In this document: piece after piece, positions 27,469 to 35,097 of the stretch
Numbering within the stretch: the first letter of the stretch is position 1
Layout: each line of letters begins with the position of its first letter
Assembly (NCBI RefSeq): GCF_003202155.1
Contig: NZ_QFLI01000008.1
Coordinates: 124,001-188,000, forward strand
DNA from: Marinifilum breve
Lineage (GTDB): Bacteria > Bacteroidota > Bacteroidia > Bacteroidales > Marinifilaceae
Direction: 5' to 3'
Length of the DNA: 64,000 nucleotides
Position numbers and translations under genes: made by a program
The notes under the pieces: generated by a model
Databases searched by the model: none
What the model saw: the letters and a program-made list of their open reading frames with translations, nothing else
Told to the model about the DNA's origin: nothing

Positions 27469-28395
27469 ATGGAAAATAAAGAGATTATAAGACAGATAGA
27501 GGAGTTGAAAAAGGCTAAGAATGCAATTGTTCTTGCTCATTATTACACACATCCTGAAGTACAAGACATAGCAGATTACATTGGAGATTCATTGGGCTTA
27601 GCTCGTGAAGCTGGTAATACCACAGCAGATATTATTGTATTTTGTGGAGTACATTTTATGGCAGAAACTGCATCTGTAATATCTCCTAATAAGAAAGTTC
27701 TAATTCCAGCACAAAAGTGTGGATGTTCACTTGCAGAAAGTATTACTGGTAAGGACATTCAGGAATGGAAAGCTAAAAATCCTGAAGGATTGGTAGTTTC
27801 GTATGTGAACACTACAGCTGAAGTAAAGGCTGAAACCGATTATTGCTGTACTTCATCAAATGCAATTCAGGTGGTTGAACATTTAGGAAAAGACAAGAAA
27901 ATCTTCTTTACTCCCGATAAAAATCTTGGTGCATACATCGTAAAGAAAACAGGAATTAAGATGGATTTATGGGATGGAGATTGTTGCGTTCATGAGAGAA
28001 TCGACAGCAATATGATTGTTGATATGGCCAATCAATATCCTGAAGCAGATATATTAATTCATCCGGAAAGTAATTGTGCCAATGATGATGATATTTTAAA
28101 TATGCCAAATGCGTTCTTTTATTCTACTGCAGGAATTATTAAGCATGCGGCAGAATCGAATAAAAAGCAGTTTATCATTGCAACCGAATTGGGTACTTTA
28201 CATCAATTGGAGAAAGCAAATCCTGAAAAAGAGTTTATCCTTATTCATCCAAAAACCATTTGTGGTTCGATGAAAAGGGTAAAACTACAAGGGGTGCTGA
28301 AAGCATTACAGGAAGAAAAATATGAGGTGAAAGTTCCCGAAGAAATATCAAACCGAGCAATAACATCCATTCAAAGAATGCTTGAAATCGGCTAA
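27469..28395 (+). CDS. nadA: Quinolinate synthase
   Basis: A 308-residue [4Fe-4S] enzyme that condenses iminoaspartate with dihydroxyacetone phosphate to quinolinate. The cluster cysteines expected in the family are seen in QKCGCSLAE, in the region around CCTSSNAIQ, and in KTICGSMKRV near the C-terminus. The active-site motifs AHYYTHPEVQD, FCGVHFMAETA and HPESNC are present. It closes the NAD de novo operon and is followed by a terminator 9 bases after the stop. No NadR-type repressor gene is near, so regulation is not visible. Confidence 0.96.
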   Translation: MENKEIIRQIEELKKAKNAIVLAHYYTHPEVQDIADYIGDSLGLAREAGNTTADIIVFCGVHFMAETASVISPNKKVLIPAQKCGCSLAESITGKDIQEWKAKNPEGLVVSYVNTTAEVKAETDYCCTSSNAIQVVEHLGKDKKIFFTPDKNLGAYIVKKTGIKMDLWDGDCCVHERIDSNMIVDMANQYPEADILIHPESNCANDDDILNMPNAFFYSTAGIIKHAAESNKKQFIIATELGTLHQLEKANPEKEFILIHPKTICGSMKRVKLQGVLKALQEEKYEVKVPEEISNRAITSIQRMLEIG

Positions 28396-28403
28396 CAACA
28401 TTA

Positions 28404-28436
28404 AAAACCTTTCTATATTTTGGAAAGGTTTTTTTT
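28404..28436 (+). terminator. Terminator of the nadBCA operon
   Basis: AACCTTTC / GAAAGGTT stem with an AT-rich loop and a T8 run. Confidence 0.88.
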
Positions 28437-28624
28437 ACGATATTCTTTAGCTTTTTTAATGTTAATATCTTGCGAATTAGAAAAATATGGTATATTTAGC
28501 AATCATTAATAAAGCCATATAATAAATCAAGTAATAACCAATCTAAATAAACAAAAACCAAATAACAAATTCCCTTTTTTAACGTACACCAAACAGCTAT
28601 TGTTAACGAACGATCTTTTATAAA

Positions 28625-30772
28625 ATGCAATTTCCCCTTAAACTTGTATTATTAATTTTCTGTCTTCTCCCCTATTCTATTTTTGCTCAAGAGAAAATTG
28701 ATCAACTAAAGAAGCAGTTAAAAATAGTACCAGATACTAGCAAAACTAAATTACTAATCAATATCTCCAATGAATACACTGCAACTAATCTTGACAGTGC
28801 TAATCTATATGCTGACAAAGCATACAATCACGCCAAAATCAATCAGGATAAATCGATTTTGTTCAGAGCTGGCTTAAATTTAGCCAACAGTTATTCTCAA
28901 CTAGGACAATCCGAAAAATCATATAAATATCTTTTAGAAGCTAAAGCATTAGCTTATTCCCTGAGTGATACTGCAATGTTAGGAAGGGTATACCATTTTT
29001 TTGGTTACCATTTCTCTAAAAATAGTGAATATGACAAGGCTATACAAAATTTTAATATCGCAATTGAATATTGTAAAATATCAAGAAACGATCGAACTCA
29101 TGCTAGTATTCTGAATGGATTGGGAATCATATACTGGGAACGTGGTAATTTAGAGGTAGCCTTGAAAAAATATTTAGAAGCATATGGCATTGCTGAGGAT
29201 CTAAATGACACCAATTTAAAATTAGTTTTACTGCTCAATATAGCCAATATATATGCTGATGAAAGTAGAAATAATATAGCCCTTGAATACTACCAAAAAA
29301 TTCTTGATTTAGCAATCAGAGATAAAAATCTTGATTCTCAAGCTATAGTATATAACAATATAGCTACCATTCACCAAGAAAATAAAGATTATGCGAAAGC
29401 TTTAGAGTTCTTTAAAAAAAGTCTGAACATCCACAACCAAATAGGTAACGAAGCAGGAGAGGCGCTAGCCATGAATAATATAGGGGAAAACTACTTCAAA
29501 ACTGGAAATATCAAAGAAGCCATATTTTATATCGATAATTCTCTGGCAATAAATAGAAAATTAAAATTAGAAACGGATATTGTTTATAACCTGGAATCGC
29601 TAGCAAAAGTTTATTTATTTACAGGAAAATTGCAAAAAGCCTACGATATTATAACCGAAGGTCTAAAATTATGCAAGAAACTTAAGATAAAAACAATAGA
29701 ACGTAGTTTCTTGCAGCTTAAATCGGAATACTACTACTCGGCTGGGAATTATAAAAAAGCCTACAAAACTTACGAGAACTACAATAAACTTAAAGACAGC
29801 CTAATAGAAGCCAATAAGTCTGATAAAATCGCTCATTTGCAAACCCAATTTGAAACCGAAAAAAAAGAAAAAGAAAACGAAATATTAAAAGTAACAAATG
29901 AGTTAACTCAGGAAAAATTAGATAAAGAAAAAGCATTCACCAACTACCTGATTGTGTTTTTTGTAATCACAATGTCCTTATTAATACTGGTTTACTTTTT
30001 ATACAAATCAAAAACAAAAATCAACCAAAGAATCAATAAGATTAATGGTATGTTGGAAGAGTCGAATCAAAAACTAAAAGTAACAAATGCAACAAAAGAT
30101 AGATTCTTTTCCATTATCGCTCATGATTTACGTTCCCCATTCAACTCTATTTTAGGATTTTCAGAGTTGATCAAAAGTGAATTAAAGGAGAGCCAAAATC
30201 TTGGTTTGATTGAAGAATACAATGCCAATATTAATGAATCGTCGCACAGTCTGTTTAACTTGCTTGAAAACTTATTACAATGGGCAAAAAGTCAACGAGG
30301 TGAACTCGAATTTAACCCATTACAATTTGATCTGCATCACTTGGTTCAATCAAATCTTATTATTTTCAAATTGAAGGCTGCAGATAAAGCAATTAAATTA
30401 AGTTCCGATATTCCTCCTCATACAGAAGCTTATGGCGACATCAATATGGTTAGTACAATACTTAGAAATCTAATTAGTAACGCTTTAAAATTCACTGAAA
30501 ACAATGGAGACATAACCATCTCTGCCGATATACAAGATGAATTTGTATTCCTAAAAGTTAAAGATTCTGGAATAGGTATCAGTAAGGAAAACCAGGAGAA
30601 ACTCTTTAAACTAGATTGTAATTATACAACAGTAGGTACAGCTGATGAAACTGGCAGTGGACTGGGATTAATTCTTTGTAAAGAGTTCGCAGAAAGAAAT
30701 GGTGGAGATATTTGGGTAAAGAGTGAAGAAAATAAAGGCAGTGAATTTATACTTAGCCTAAAAATAGCGTAG
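28625..30772 (+). CDS. TPR-repeat sensor histidine kinase
   Basis: A 715-residue membrane kinase. A signal peptide (1-22) is followed by about eight tetratricopeptide repeats (about 25-390) in the periplasm, then a charged coiled coil (about 405-440), one membrane helix (about 442-462) and a second coiled coil. The HisKA domain has the phospho-acceptor H500 in FFSIIAHDLRSPFNS. The ATPase domain shows the N box LISNALKFT, G1 DSGIGIS and G2 GSGLGLILCKEF. No response regulator is adjacent, so its output partner is unknown. The TPR region suggests sensing through protein contact. The gene is monocistronic, with a terminator 19 bases downstream. Confidence 0.92.
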   Translation: MQFPLKLVLLIFCLLPYSIFAQEKIDQLKKQLKIVPDTSKTKLLINISNEYTATNLDSANLYADKAYNHAKINQDKSILFRAGLNLANSYSQLGQSEKSYKYLLEAKALAYSLSDTAMLGRVYHFFGYHFSKNSEYDKAIQNFNIAIEYCKISRNDRTHASILNGLGIIYWERGNLEVALKKYLEAYGIAEDLNDTNLKLVLLLNIANIYADESRNNIALEYYQKILDLAIRDKNLDSQAIVYNNIATIHQENKDYAKALEFFKKSLNIHNQIGNEAGEALAMNNIGENYFKTGNIKEAIFYIDNSLAINRKLKLETDIVYNLESLAKVYLFTGKLQKAYDIITEGLKLCKKLKIKTIERSFLQLKSEYYYSAGNYKKAYKTYENYNKLKDSLIEANKSDKIAHLQTQFETEKKEKENEILKVTNELTQEKLDKEKAFTNYLIVFFVITMSLLILVYFLYKSKTKINQRINKINGMLEESNQKLKVTNATKDRFFSIIAHDLRSPFNSILGFSELIKSELKESQNLGLIEEYNANINESSHSLFNLLENLLQWAKSQRGELEFNPLQFDLHHLVQSNLIIFKLKAADKAIKLSSDIPPHTEAYGDINMVSTILRNLISNALKFTENNGDITISADIQDEFVFLKVKDSGIGISKENQEKLFKLDCNYTTVGTADETGSGLGLILCKEFAERNGGDIWVKSEENKGSEFILSLKIA

Positions 30773-30791
30773 ACAAAATCTAAACAAATAC

Positions 30792-30823
30792 AAAGCGATT
30801 CCTTTTTAAGAATCGCTTTTTTT
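30792..30823 (+). terminator. Terminator of the TPR kinase gene
   Basis: AAAGCGATTC / GAATCGCTTT perfect 10-bp stem with an 8-base loop and T7. Confidence 0.9.
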
Positions 30824-30841
30824 AGCTTAAAATTTTCCTTC

Positions 30842-30849
30842 TATATTTG
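30842..30849 (+). promoter_or_regulatory. Putative -7 box of mntP
   Basis: TATATTTG followed by C matches the Bacteroidota -7 box and lies only 20 bases before the mntP ATG, so the leader is very short. The upstream terminator leaves no room for a yybP-ykoY manganese riboswitch. Confidence 0.55.
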
Positions 30850-30868
30850 CCCCCCAATCTAATAAATC

Positions 30869-31429
30869 ATGGAACTAGTAAGCATTTTTCTTATCGCATT
30901 GGGGCTTTCGGTAGATTCTTTCGCTGCATCGGTTTGCAGTGGATTAGCAATTAAAGACATCAGATTTCTACAGGCTGTAAAAATTGCATTCTTTCTTGCT
31001 CTGTTCCAAGGTGGAATGCCTGTAATTGGATGGTTTATAGGCTGGGAAATCAACGAATTGATTAAAGAATTCGACCATTGGATTGCTTTTATACTTTTGG
31101 CCGGTTTGGGAAGTAAAATGATCTACGAAAGTTTAACCAAGCACGAAGAAGATAACTCTTTTAATCCACTAAAATTAACTGTTTTGCTTGGAATATCTGT
31201 GGCAACAAGCATAGATGCACTTGTTGTTGGTTTTAGTATGGCATTAATTGATGTTTTTATTTGGTGGCCTGCGGTAATAATTGGTATTGTAACCTTTATT
31301 GCATCCATGCTTGGCATGTTGCTGGGCAAAAAAATTGGAAGTCAAACCAGTAAAAGATTCGAAGTGTTAGGCGGAATTGTATTAATTCTTATTGGTCTTC
31401 GAATCTTAATTGAACACCTGTTCTTTTAA
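30869..31429 (+). CDS. mntP: MntP-family manganese efflux pump
   Basis: A 186-residue inner-membrane protein with six predicted helices. The family's twin acidic motifs are seen: GLSVDSFAASVCSG in helix 1 and GISVATSIDALVVGFS in the second half, with the Asp residues thought to handle Mn2+. The length is normal. The stop codon overlaps by four bases the stop of the convergent FMN-binding protein gene, leaving no intergenic terminator. Confidence 0.93.
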   Translation: MELVSIFLIALGLSVDSFAASVCSGLAIKDIRFLQAVKIAFFLALFQGGMPVIGWFIGWEINELIKEFDHWIAFILLAGLGSKMIYESLTKHEEDNSFNPLKLTVLLGISVATSIDALVVGFSMALIDVFIWWPAVIIGIVTFIASMLGMLLGKKIGSQTSKRFEVLGGIVLILIGLRILIEHLFF

Positions 31430-31962
31430 AGCTTTCCTGTTTCTTTTAAATGAACCATTAACAAACTAAGCGATTTTATTCCATTTGTAATGGCTGGAGC
31501 TGATATGGTTGCTCCCGAAATTGAATCAATATCTTTATTGAATTCAAATTGTTCTCCGTTATACTTTCCTTCGAACTGTTTCAACCAATATTTGGCCATT
31601 ATTTCGCCTCCATATGATGAGCGGTACACAAGAATTACGACTTTTTTAATGGTCATTGATTCATCAAATAGAACCAAATAATCAAACAGATCATTTTTTC
31701 CTTTTGAACTGGCAAAACCTGCTACTCCAATTTCGTTTCCTTCATTTATTAGTTTGCTAACAGATACTTTCTGGATACCTGGAAAGCTTGTAATATCAAA
31801 TGAAGCCTCAGGTAAATCTTCAAATTTTACTTCTTCTGCACCAAAGGCACTCTTTATGGCTTTATCAATTCTTTTCTGAATTGGCTTTGGATACTTTTTG
31901 GCATTTGCATTACCACAAATCAACACTATCGATGCAACTAATAATATTCGCAATAATCTCAT
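31426..31962 (-). CDS. FMN-binding domain protein (RnfG/NqrC-like), exported
   Basis: A 178-residue protein from the ATG at 31962. A longer reading frame upstream would place 23 residues in front of the signal peptide MRLLRILLVASIVLICGNANA, so the shorter start is chosen. The C-terminal half has the FMN-binding signature DSISGATISAPAIT, in which the last Thr is covalently flavinylated in RnfG and NqrC by ApbE. It should act in the periplasm or on the outer face of the inner membrane. It lies 79 bases downstream of the porin gene on the same strand and is probably co-transcribed. A redox step tied to transport through the porin is an inference. Confidence 0.85.
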   Translation of the reverse strand: MRLLRILLVASIVLICGNANAKKYPKPIQKRIDKAIKSAFGAEEVKFEDLPEASFDITSFPGIQKVSVSKLINEGNEIGVAGFASSKGKNDLFDYLVLFDESMTIKKVVILVYRSSYGGEIMAKYWLKQFEGKYNGEQFEFNKDIDSISGATISAPAITNGIKSLSLLMVHLKETGKL

Positions 31963-32041
31963 AGTAAGTTTAAATAACAGAAAACTGCAAAGCGAGTTGT
32001 TACACCCACTTTGCAGCATATAATTTGTCAAGAATTACGAA

Positions 32042-33211
32042 TTAGAACCAAACTCCAACTCCGCAATTGATAAAGTTTTTCTTCAAATCATTACCATCCT
32101 TAAATCTTTGGTAATCTACTTTTACAACAGCTCCTTTAGCCAAATGGTAGCTTAATCCAACAAACCAGTCTTCACGATCGTATGCTTTGTTAGCTGTAAT
32201 ACCATCAACTTTGTGATGCGTGTTATAATTTTCGTAACGCACGAAAGGAACTAAAGCTTGCTTTTTACCATGCAACAAGTCGTACCCTGCTTCAACATAG
32301 TAACCTCTCATTTGCTTTCCTAAATCTTTTCCAGTCTTATCGTTATACTCTTTTACATCGCTAATGTAAGAGTGAATGTATTGTCCTTTTACCTGGAATG
32401 CATCAAGCTTGTAACGTAAGTCAAGTCCTAACATACTGATACCAACACGAGTTGAATCGGCAACTGCTTCTGCAAAATCATCATCTTTATCTAAACCATT
32501 GAATTCTGATGATTGAGTTTTCCCAAAGTAACCTGATAATCCAAGGTTAAGACCTTTAATTCCGTAGAAATCCACTTTTGCTGATACAGAAGGAGATGTA
32601 AATGTAGATTCAGCACCTTTTTGACGACCTTTTCTTAATCCATCAGATCCTCTTAATTTACCGCTACCATCAAAGCCGTTAAATCCGTTCATAACGTACA
32701 ATTGGTATTTTAAAGGAGCATTAGCCAATCTACCTGTAACACCTACCCCAATTTCTCTCCATGTAGTTGGAACAATATACTTATCAACGCTAGGACGCTC
32801 AACACCATTAAAAGTAGTTGGTTCGTGATATTCATTAATAATACCCATTGGTACCAACATCAAACCACCTCGAATACTTGTGTTTGGCTTGATATTGTAA
32901 TTTAAGAATGCTTGTTCTACATACAATTCTTTAACGTGTTCGTACTCAATCTCAGTTACAAAAGATGTTTTATCGTTGAATTGGTATCCAAAGAATAAAA
33001 CCATTCTATGAACATCCATTTTTCCATTATATCTTTCATTACCGCTAATTTGCTGATTGTAGTGAACCTCGCCGTAACCACCAATACTTAACTTCTCATC
33101 CTTAATCTTCTCTAAAATAGTCGATCCAATGCTTTGTGGTTCTTTCTGATCTTGCGCATTAGCAACACCAAATGCAAAACAGATTGCTAATAGTAATAAT
33201 ACTTTTTTCAT
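32042..33211 (-). CDS. Outer-membrane porin-like beta-barrel protein
   Basis: A 389-residue protein with a signal peptide (1-19, ending VANA), a short lead-in, and alternating amphipathic strands ending in a C-terminal aromatic residue (VGVWF), as in outer-membrane barrels. The segments LSIGGYGEVHYNQQ and MDVHRMVLFFGYQFND resemble the start of the phosphate-selective porin O/P-like group. The substrate is not evident. It heads an operon with the FMN-binding protein gene. The promoter region is bracketed by two perfect inverted repeats, so the pair is probably under repressor control, perhaps by metal or redox state. Confidence 0.78.
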   Translation of the reverse strand: MKKVLLLLAICFAFGVANAQDQKEPQSIGSTILEKIKDEKLSIGGYGEVHYNQQISGNERYNGKMDVHRMVLFFGYQFNDKTSFVTEIEYEHVKELYVEQAFLNYNIKPNTSIRGGLMLVPMGIINEYHEPTTFNGVERPSVDKYIVPTTWREIGVGVTGRLANAPLKYQLYVMNGFNGFDGSGKLRGSDGLRKGRQKGAESTFTSPSVSAKVDFYGIKGLNLGLSGYFGKTQSSEFNGLDKDDDFAEAVADSTRVGISMLGLDLRYKLDAFQVKGQYIHSYISDVKEYNDKTGKDLGKQMRGYYVEAGYDLLHGKKQALVPFVRYENYNTHHKVDGITANKAYDREDWFVGLSYHLAKGAVVKVDYQRFKDGNDLKKNFINCGVGVWF

Positions 33212-33237
33212 TTCGTTTTTTCTTAGGTTTTAATTCT

Positions 33238-33259
33238 GATAATCGTTAGTGTGATTATC
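33238..33259. promoter_or_regulatory. Inverted repeat (operator candidate) at the porin start region
   Basis: GATAATC and GATTATC are perfect 7-bp arms with an 8-base spacer. They lie between the porin -7 box and its ATG, where a bound repressor would block transcription. They resemble half of a Fur box but do not match its spacing. Confidence 0.5.
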
Positions 33260-33264
33260 TGCGA

Positions 33265-33272
33265 CAAAATTA
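33265..33272 (-). promoter_or_regulatory. Putative -7 box of the porin operon
   Basis: On the minus strand, TAATTTTG matches TAnnTTTG and is flanked by inverted repeats at 33238-33259 and 33291-33316. Confidence 0.5.
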
Positions 33273-33290
33273 GATTCAGTCTTAATAAAT

Positions 33291-33316
33291 AAAAATACCT
33301 ACATGTTGGTATTTTT
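33291..33316. promoter_or_regulatory. Inverted repeat (operator candidate) between divergent genes
   Basis: AAAAATACC and GGTATTTTT are perfect 9-bp arms around TACATGTT. The site covers the -33 region of the porin promoter and lies just upstream of the metal-permease promoter, so one regulator could control both. It could also fold as a hairpin, but no gene ends here. Confidence 0.55.
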
Positions 33317-33321
33317 GGACA

Positions 33322-33352
33322 TTTGAGTCTTTTATTCCGAAACTATAATTTG
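33322..33352 (+). promoter_or_regulatory. Putative promoter of the metal permease
   Basis: TTTG at 33322, an 18-base spacer and TATAATTTG at 33344-33352. The -7 element has one extra base relative to TAnnTTTG. If correct, the GTG at 33352 is inside the promoter and the start must be the ATG at 33412. Confidence 0.45.
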
Positions 33353-33411
33353 TGTTTAAGTATTTTAATAACTTTGAGAAGTCAAATACGGATTTAACTA
33401 GAAGAAAAAAA

Positions 33412-34734
33412 ATGAATTATTTCAGCCAATTCATATACGATTTTATTGAGATTCTAAATGAAATGTCTCCTTATTTAATGCTAGGATTTTTTTTTGCTGG
33501 GGTATTAAAGGTGGCTTTTCCTCAACGCATTATCGACAAATATTTAGGACAAAAGAACAGTAAATCAGTGTTAAATGCTTCATTAATCGGAATTCCATTA
33601 CCACTCTGCTCATGTGGTGTTATTCCAACAGGAATTTCATTTTTTAAAAGCGGTGCTACCAAAGGTTCTTCGGTTTCTTTCTTAATTTCAACTCCTCAAA
33701 CAGGTATTGATTCCATTTTGGTAACCTATTCCTTATTGGGGTTGCCATTTGCTATCATTAGGCCTTTCATTGCTTTGGCAACTGGATTTTTTGGTGGCGT
33801 TTTAACCAATAGAATAGATGATTCTGATGAAATTCAGTCACCTGAGCAAACAAATAGTTGTTGTACTACATCGGAAAAAGATGATTGTGGTTGCGAATCA
33901 AATGACACAAAACAAAATAAGAAAAAGTCAAAGCTGTATACACTTTTCCATTATGCATTTGTGGAGTTCTTACAAGATATTTCAAAATGGCTAATCATTG
34001 GTTTGCTTTTAGCAGCAGTTATTTCAGTTCTAATTCCTGATGATTTCTTTAGTAGTTTTATTGGCAACGACTTAATTGGAATGTTTGTAATATTAATCGC
34101 TTCAATTCCTTTATACATCTGTGCGACCTCATCTGTTCCTGTAGCAGCAGTTTTAATGATGAAAGGTTTATCTCCTGGTGCCGCGCTTGTATTTTTAATG
34201 GCCGGACCTGCAACCAATGCTGCAACCATAACCGTATTGAATAAAGTTCTTGGTAAAAATACGATGTGGGCATATCTTATCTCAATAATTAGTGGAGCAA
34301 TTGTTTTTGGATTACTTATCGACAACTTTCTACCAAGAGAATGGTTTACATTTGGTGGATTACACCATCACATGTCAGGGCATGAAGGACATTGGGAACT
34401 TCCTAATTGGCTAAAATGGGGAAGCAGTACAAGTTTGTCCTTACTAATACTTAATGGCTACATTCAAAAGTATATATCCTCAAAAAAGGAGATCAAAAGC
34501 ACGGAACAAGAAATCCAAAAAGAGGAAAAATTAGTGAGTGTATATGGCATGAGTTGTAATCATTGTAAGAATAGTGTTGAAAAACACATTGGCTCTTTAC
34601 AAAATATAAAAATTGCAGAAGTTAACCTTGAGCAGAAAATTTTACGTATGGTTGGTACCTCCATTAACTTATCTCAAATCAAAAAAGAAATAGAGAGTTT
34701 AGGTTTTGAATTTGATGAAAATGTAAAAAACTAA
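33412..34734 (+). CDS. COG0701 permease (SO_0444-like metal exporter) with C-terminal HMA domain
   Basis: A 440-residue inner-membrane protein from the ATG at 33412; an in-frame GTG at 33352 overlaps the likely promoter. It has about eight to ten helices in two halves. The first carries PLPLCSCGVIPTG, the cysteine motif typical of SO_0444/ArsP-type permeases, and the second YICATSSVPVAA. A cytoplasmic loop rich in Cys (NSCCTTSEKDDCGCES) and a His cluster (LHHHMSGHEGHWE) could bind metal. The last 65 residues form a heavy-metal-associated domain with MSCNHC. SO_0444-like proteins are linked to Cu/Zn or arsenical efflux; the metal here is not known. It is divergent from the porin/FMN operon with shared candidate operators. 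Confidence 0.85.
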   Translation: MNYFSQFIYDFIEILNEMSPYLMLGFFFAGVLKVAFPQRIIDKYLGQKNSKSVLNASLIGIPLPLCSCGVIPTGISFFKSGATKGSSVSFLISTPQTGIDSILVTYSLLGLPFAIIRPFIALATGFFGGVLTNRIDDSDEIQSPEQTNSCCTTSEKDDCGCESNDTKQNKKKSKLYTLFHYAFVEFLQDISKWLIIGLLLAAVISVLIPDDFFSSFIGNDLIGMFVILIASIPLYICATSSVPVAAVLMMKGLSPGAALVFLMAGPATNAATITVLNKVLGKNTMWAYLISIISGAIVFGLLIDNFLPREWFTFGGLHHHMSGHEGHWELPNWLKWGSSTSLSLLILNGYIQKYISSKKEIKSTEQEIQKEEKLVSVYGMSCNHCKNSVEKHIGSLQNIKIAEVNLEQKILRMVGTSINLSQIKKEIESLGFEFDENVKN

Positions 34735-34881
34735 AAAATTTACTTTTCAACAAAGCATATACAATCAACAAACTTATAAACTGACAGTTACAAGCTGAAT
34801 AAAAATAATTAAACAACTCCTAAAAAAGCTGTATAAACAAACTCTTATATGTATTAAGATTCTCTCTAAAACAAGGTATTC

Positions 34882-34904
34882 CACATGACTTTTATCATGT
34901 TTTT
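34882..34904 (+). terminator. Weak stem-loop after the metal permease
   Basis: ACATGA / TCATGT with a 6-base loop and a T-rich tail, about 150 bases after the stop. It is the only candidate terminator in a 363-bp gap that otherwise shows only AT-rich sequence before the carboxylase operon. Confidence 0.3.
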
Positions 34905-35097
34905 ATGTCAAGTTACATTGATACATGTTCATATTTAATTACTTGGAAACTTCGATTTTTTAATTATTTTTGAGATGCTGTACAACATATTTATGCTGTA
35001 TATTATCTTTTTTTTGGGAAAGTATTCCTAATCTAATGGTAAATAATTGACTTAAAACAAGGCTTTTACAAAGCCCAATTAACAATTAACCAAAACT

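Noticed and set aside
31963-32031. Longer start for the FMN-binding protein
   Set aside because: The extra 23 residues (MTNYMLQSGCNN onward) come before the real signal peptide and overlap the intergenic region after the porin.
33238-33259. Classic Fur box
   Set aside because: The arms GATAAT/ATTATC fit, but the spacing and centre do not match the 19-bp Fur consensus; only a generic operator is claimed.
33352-33411. GTG start at 33352 for the metal permease
   Set aside because: It overlaps the likely -7 box and adds a charged, non-conserved 20 residues before the first membrane segment.
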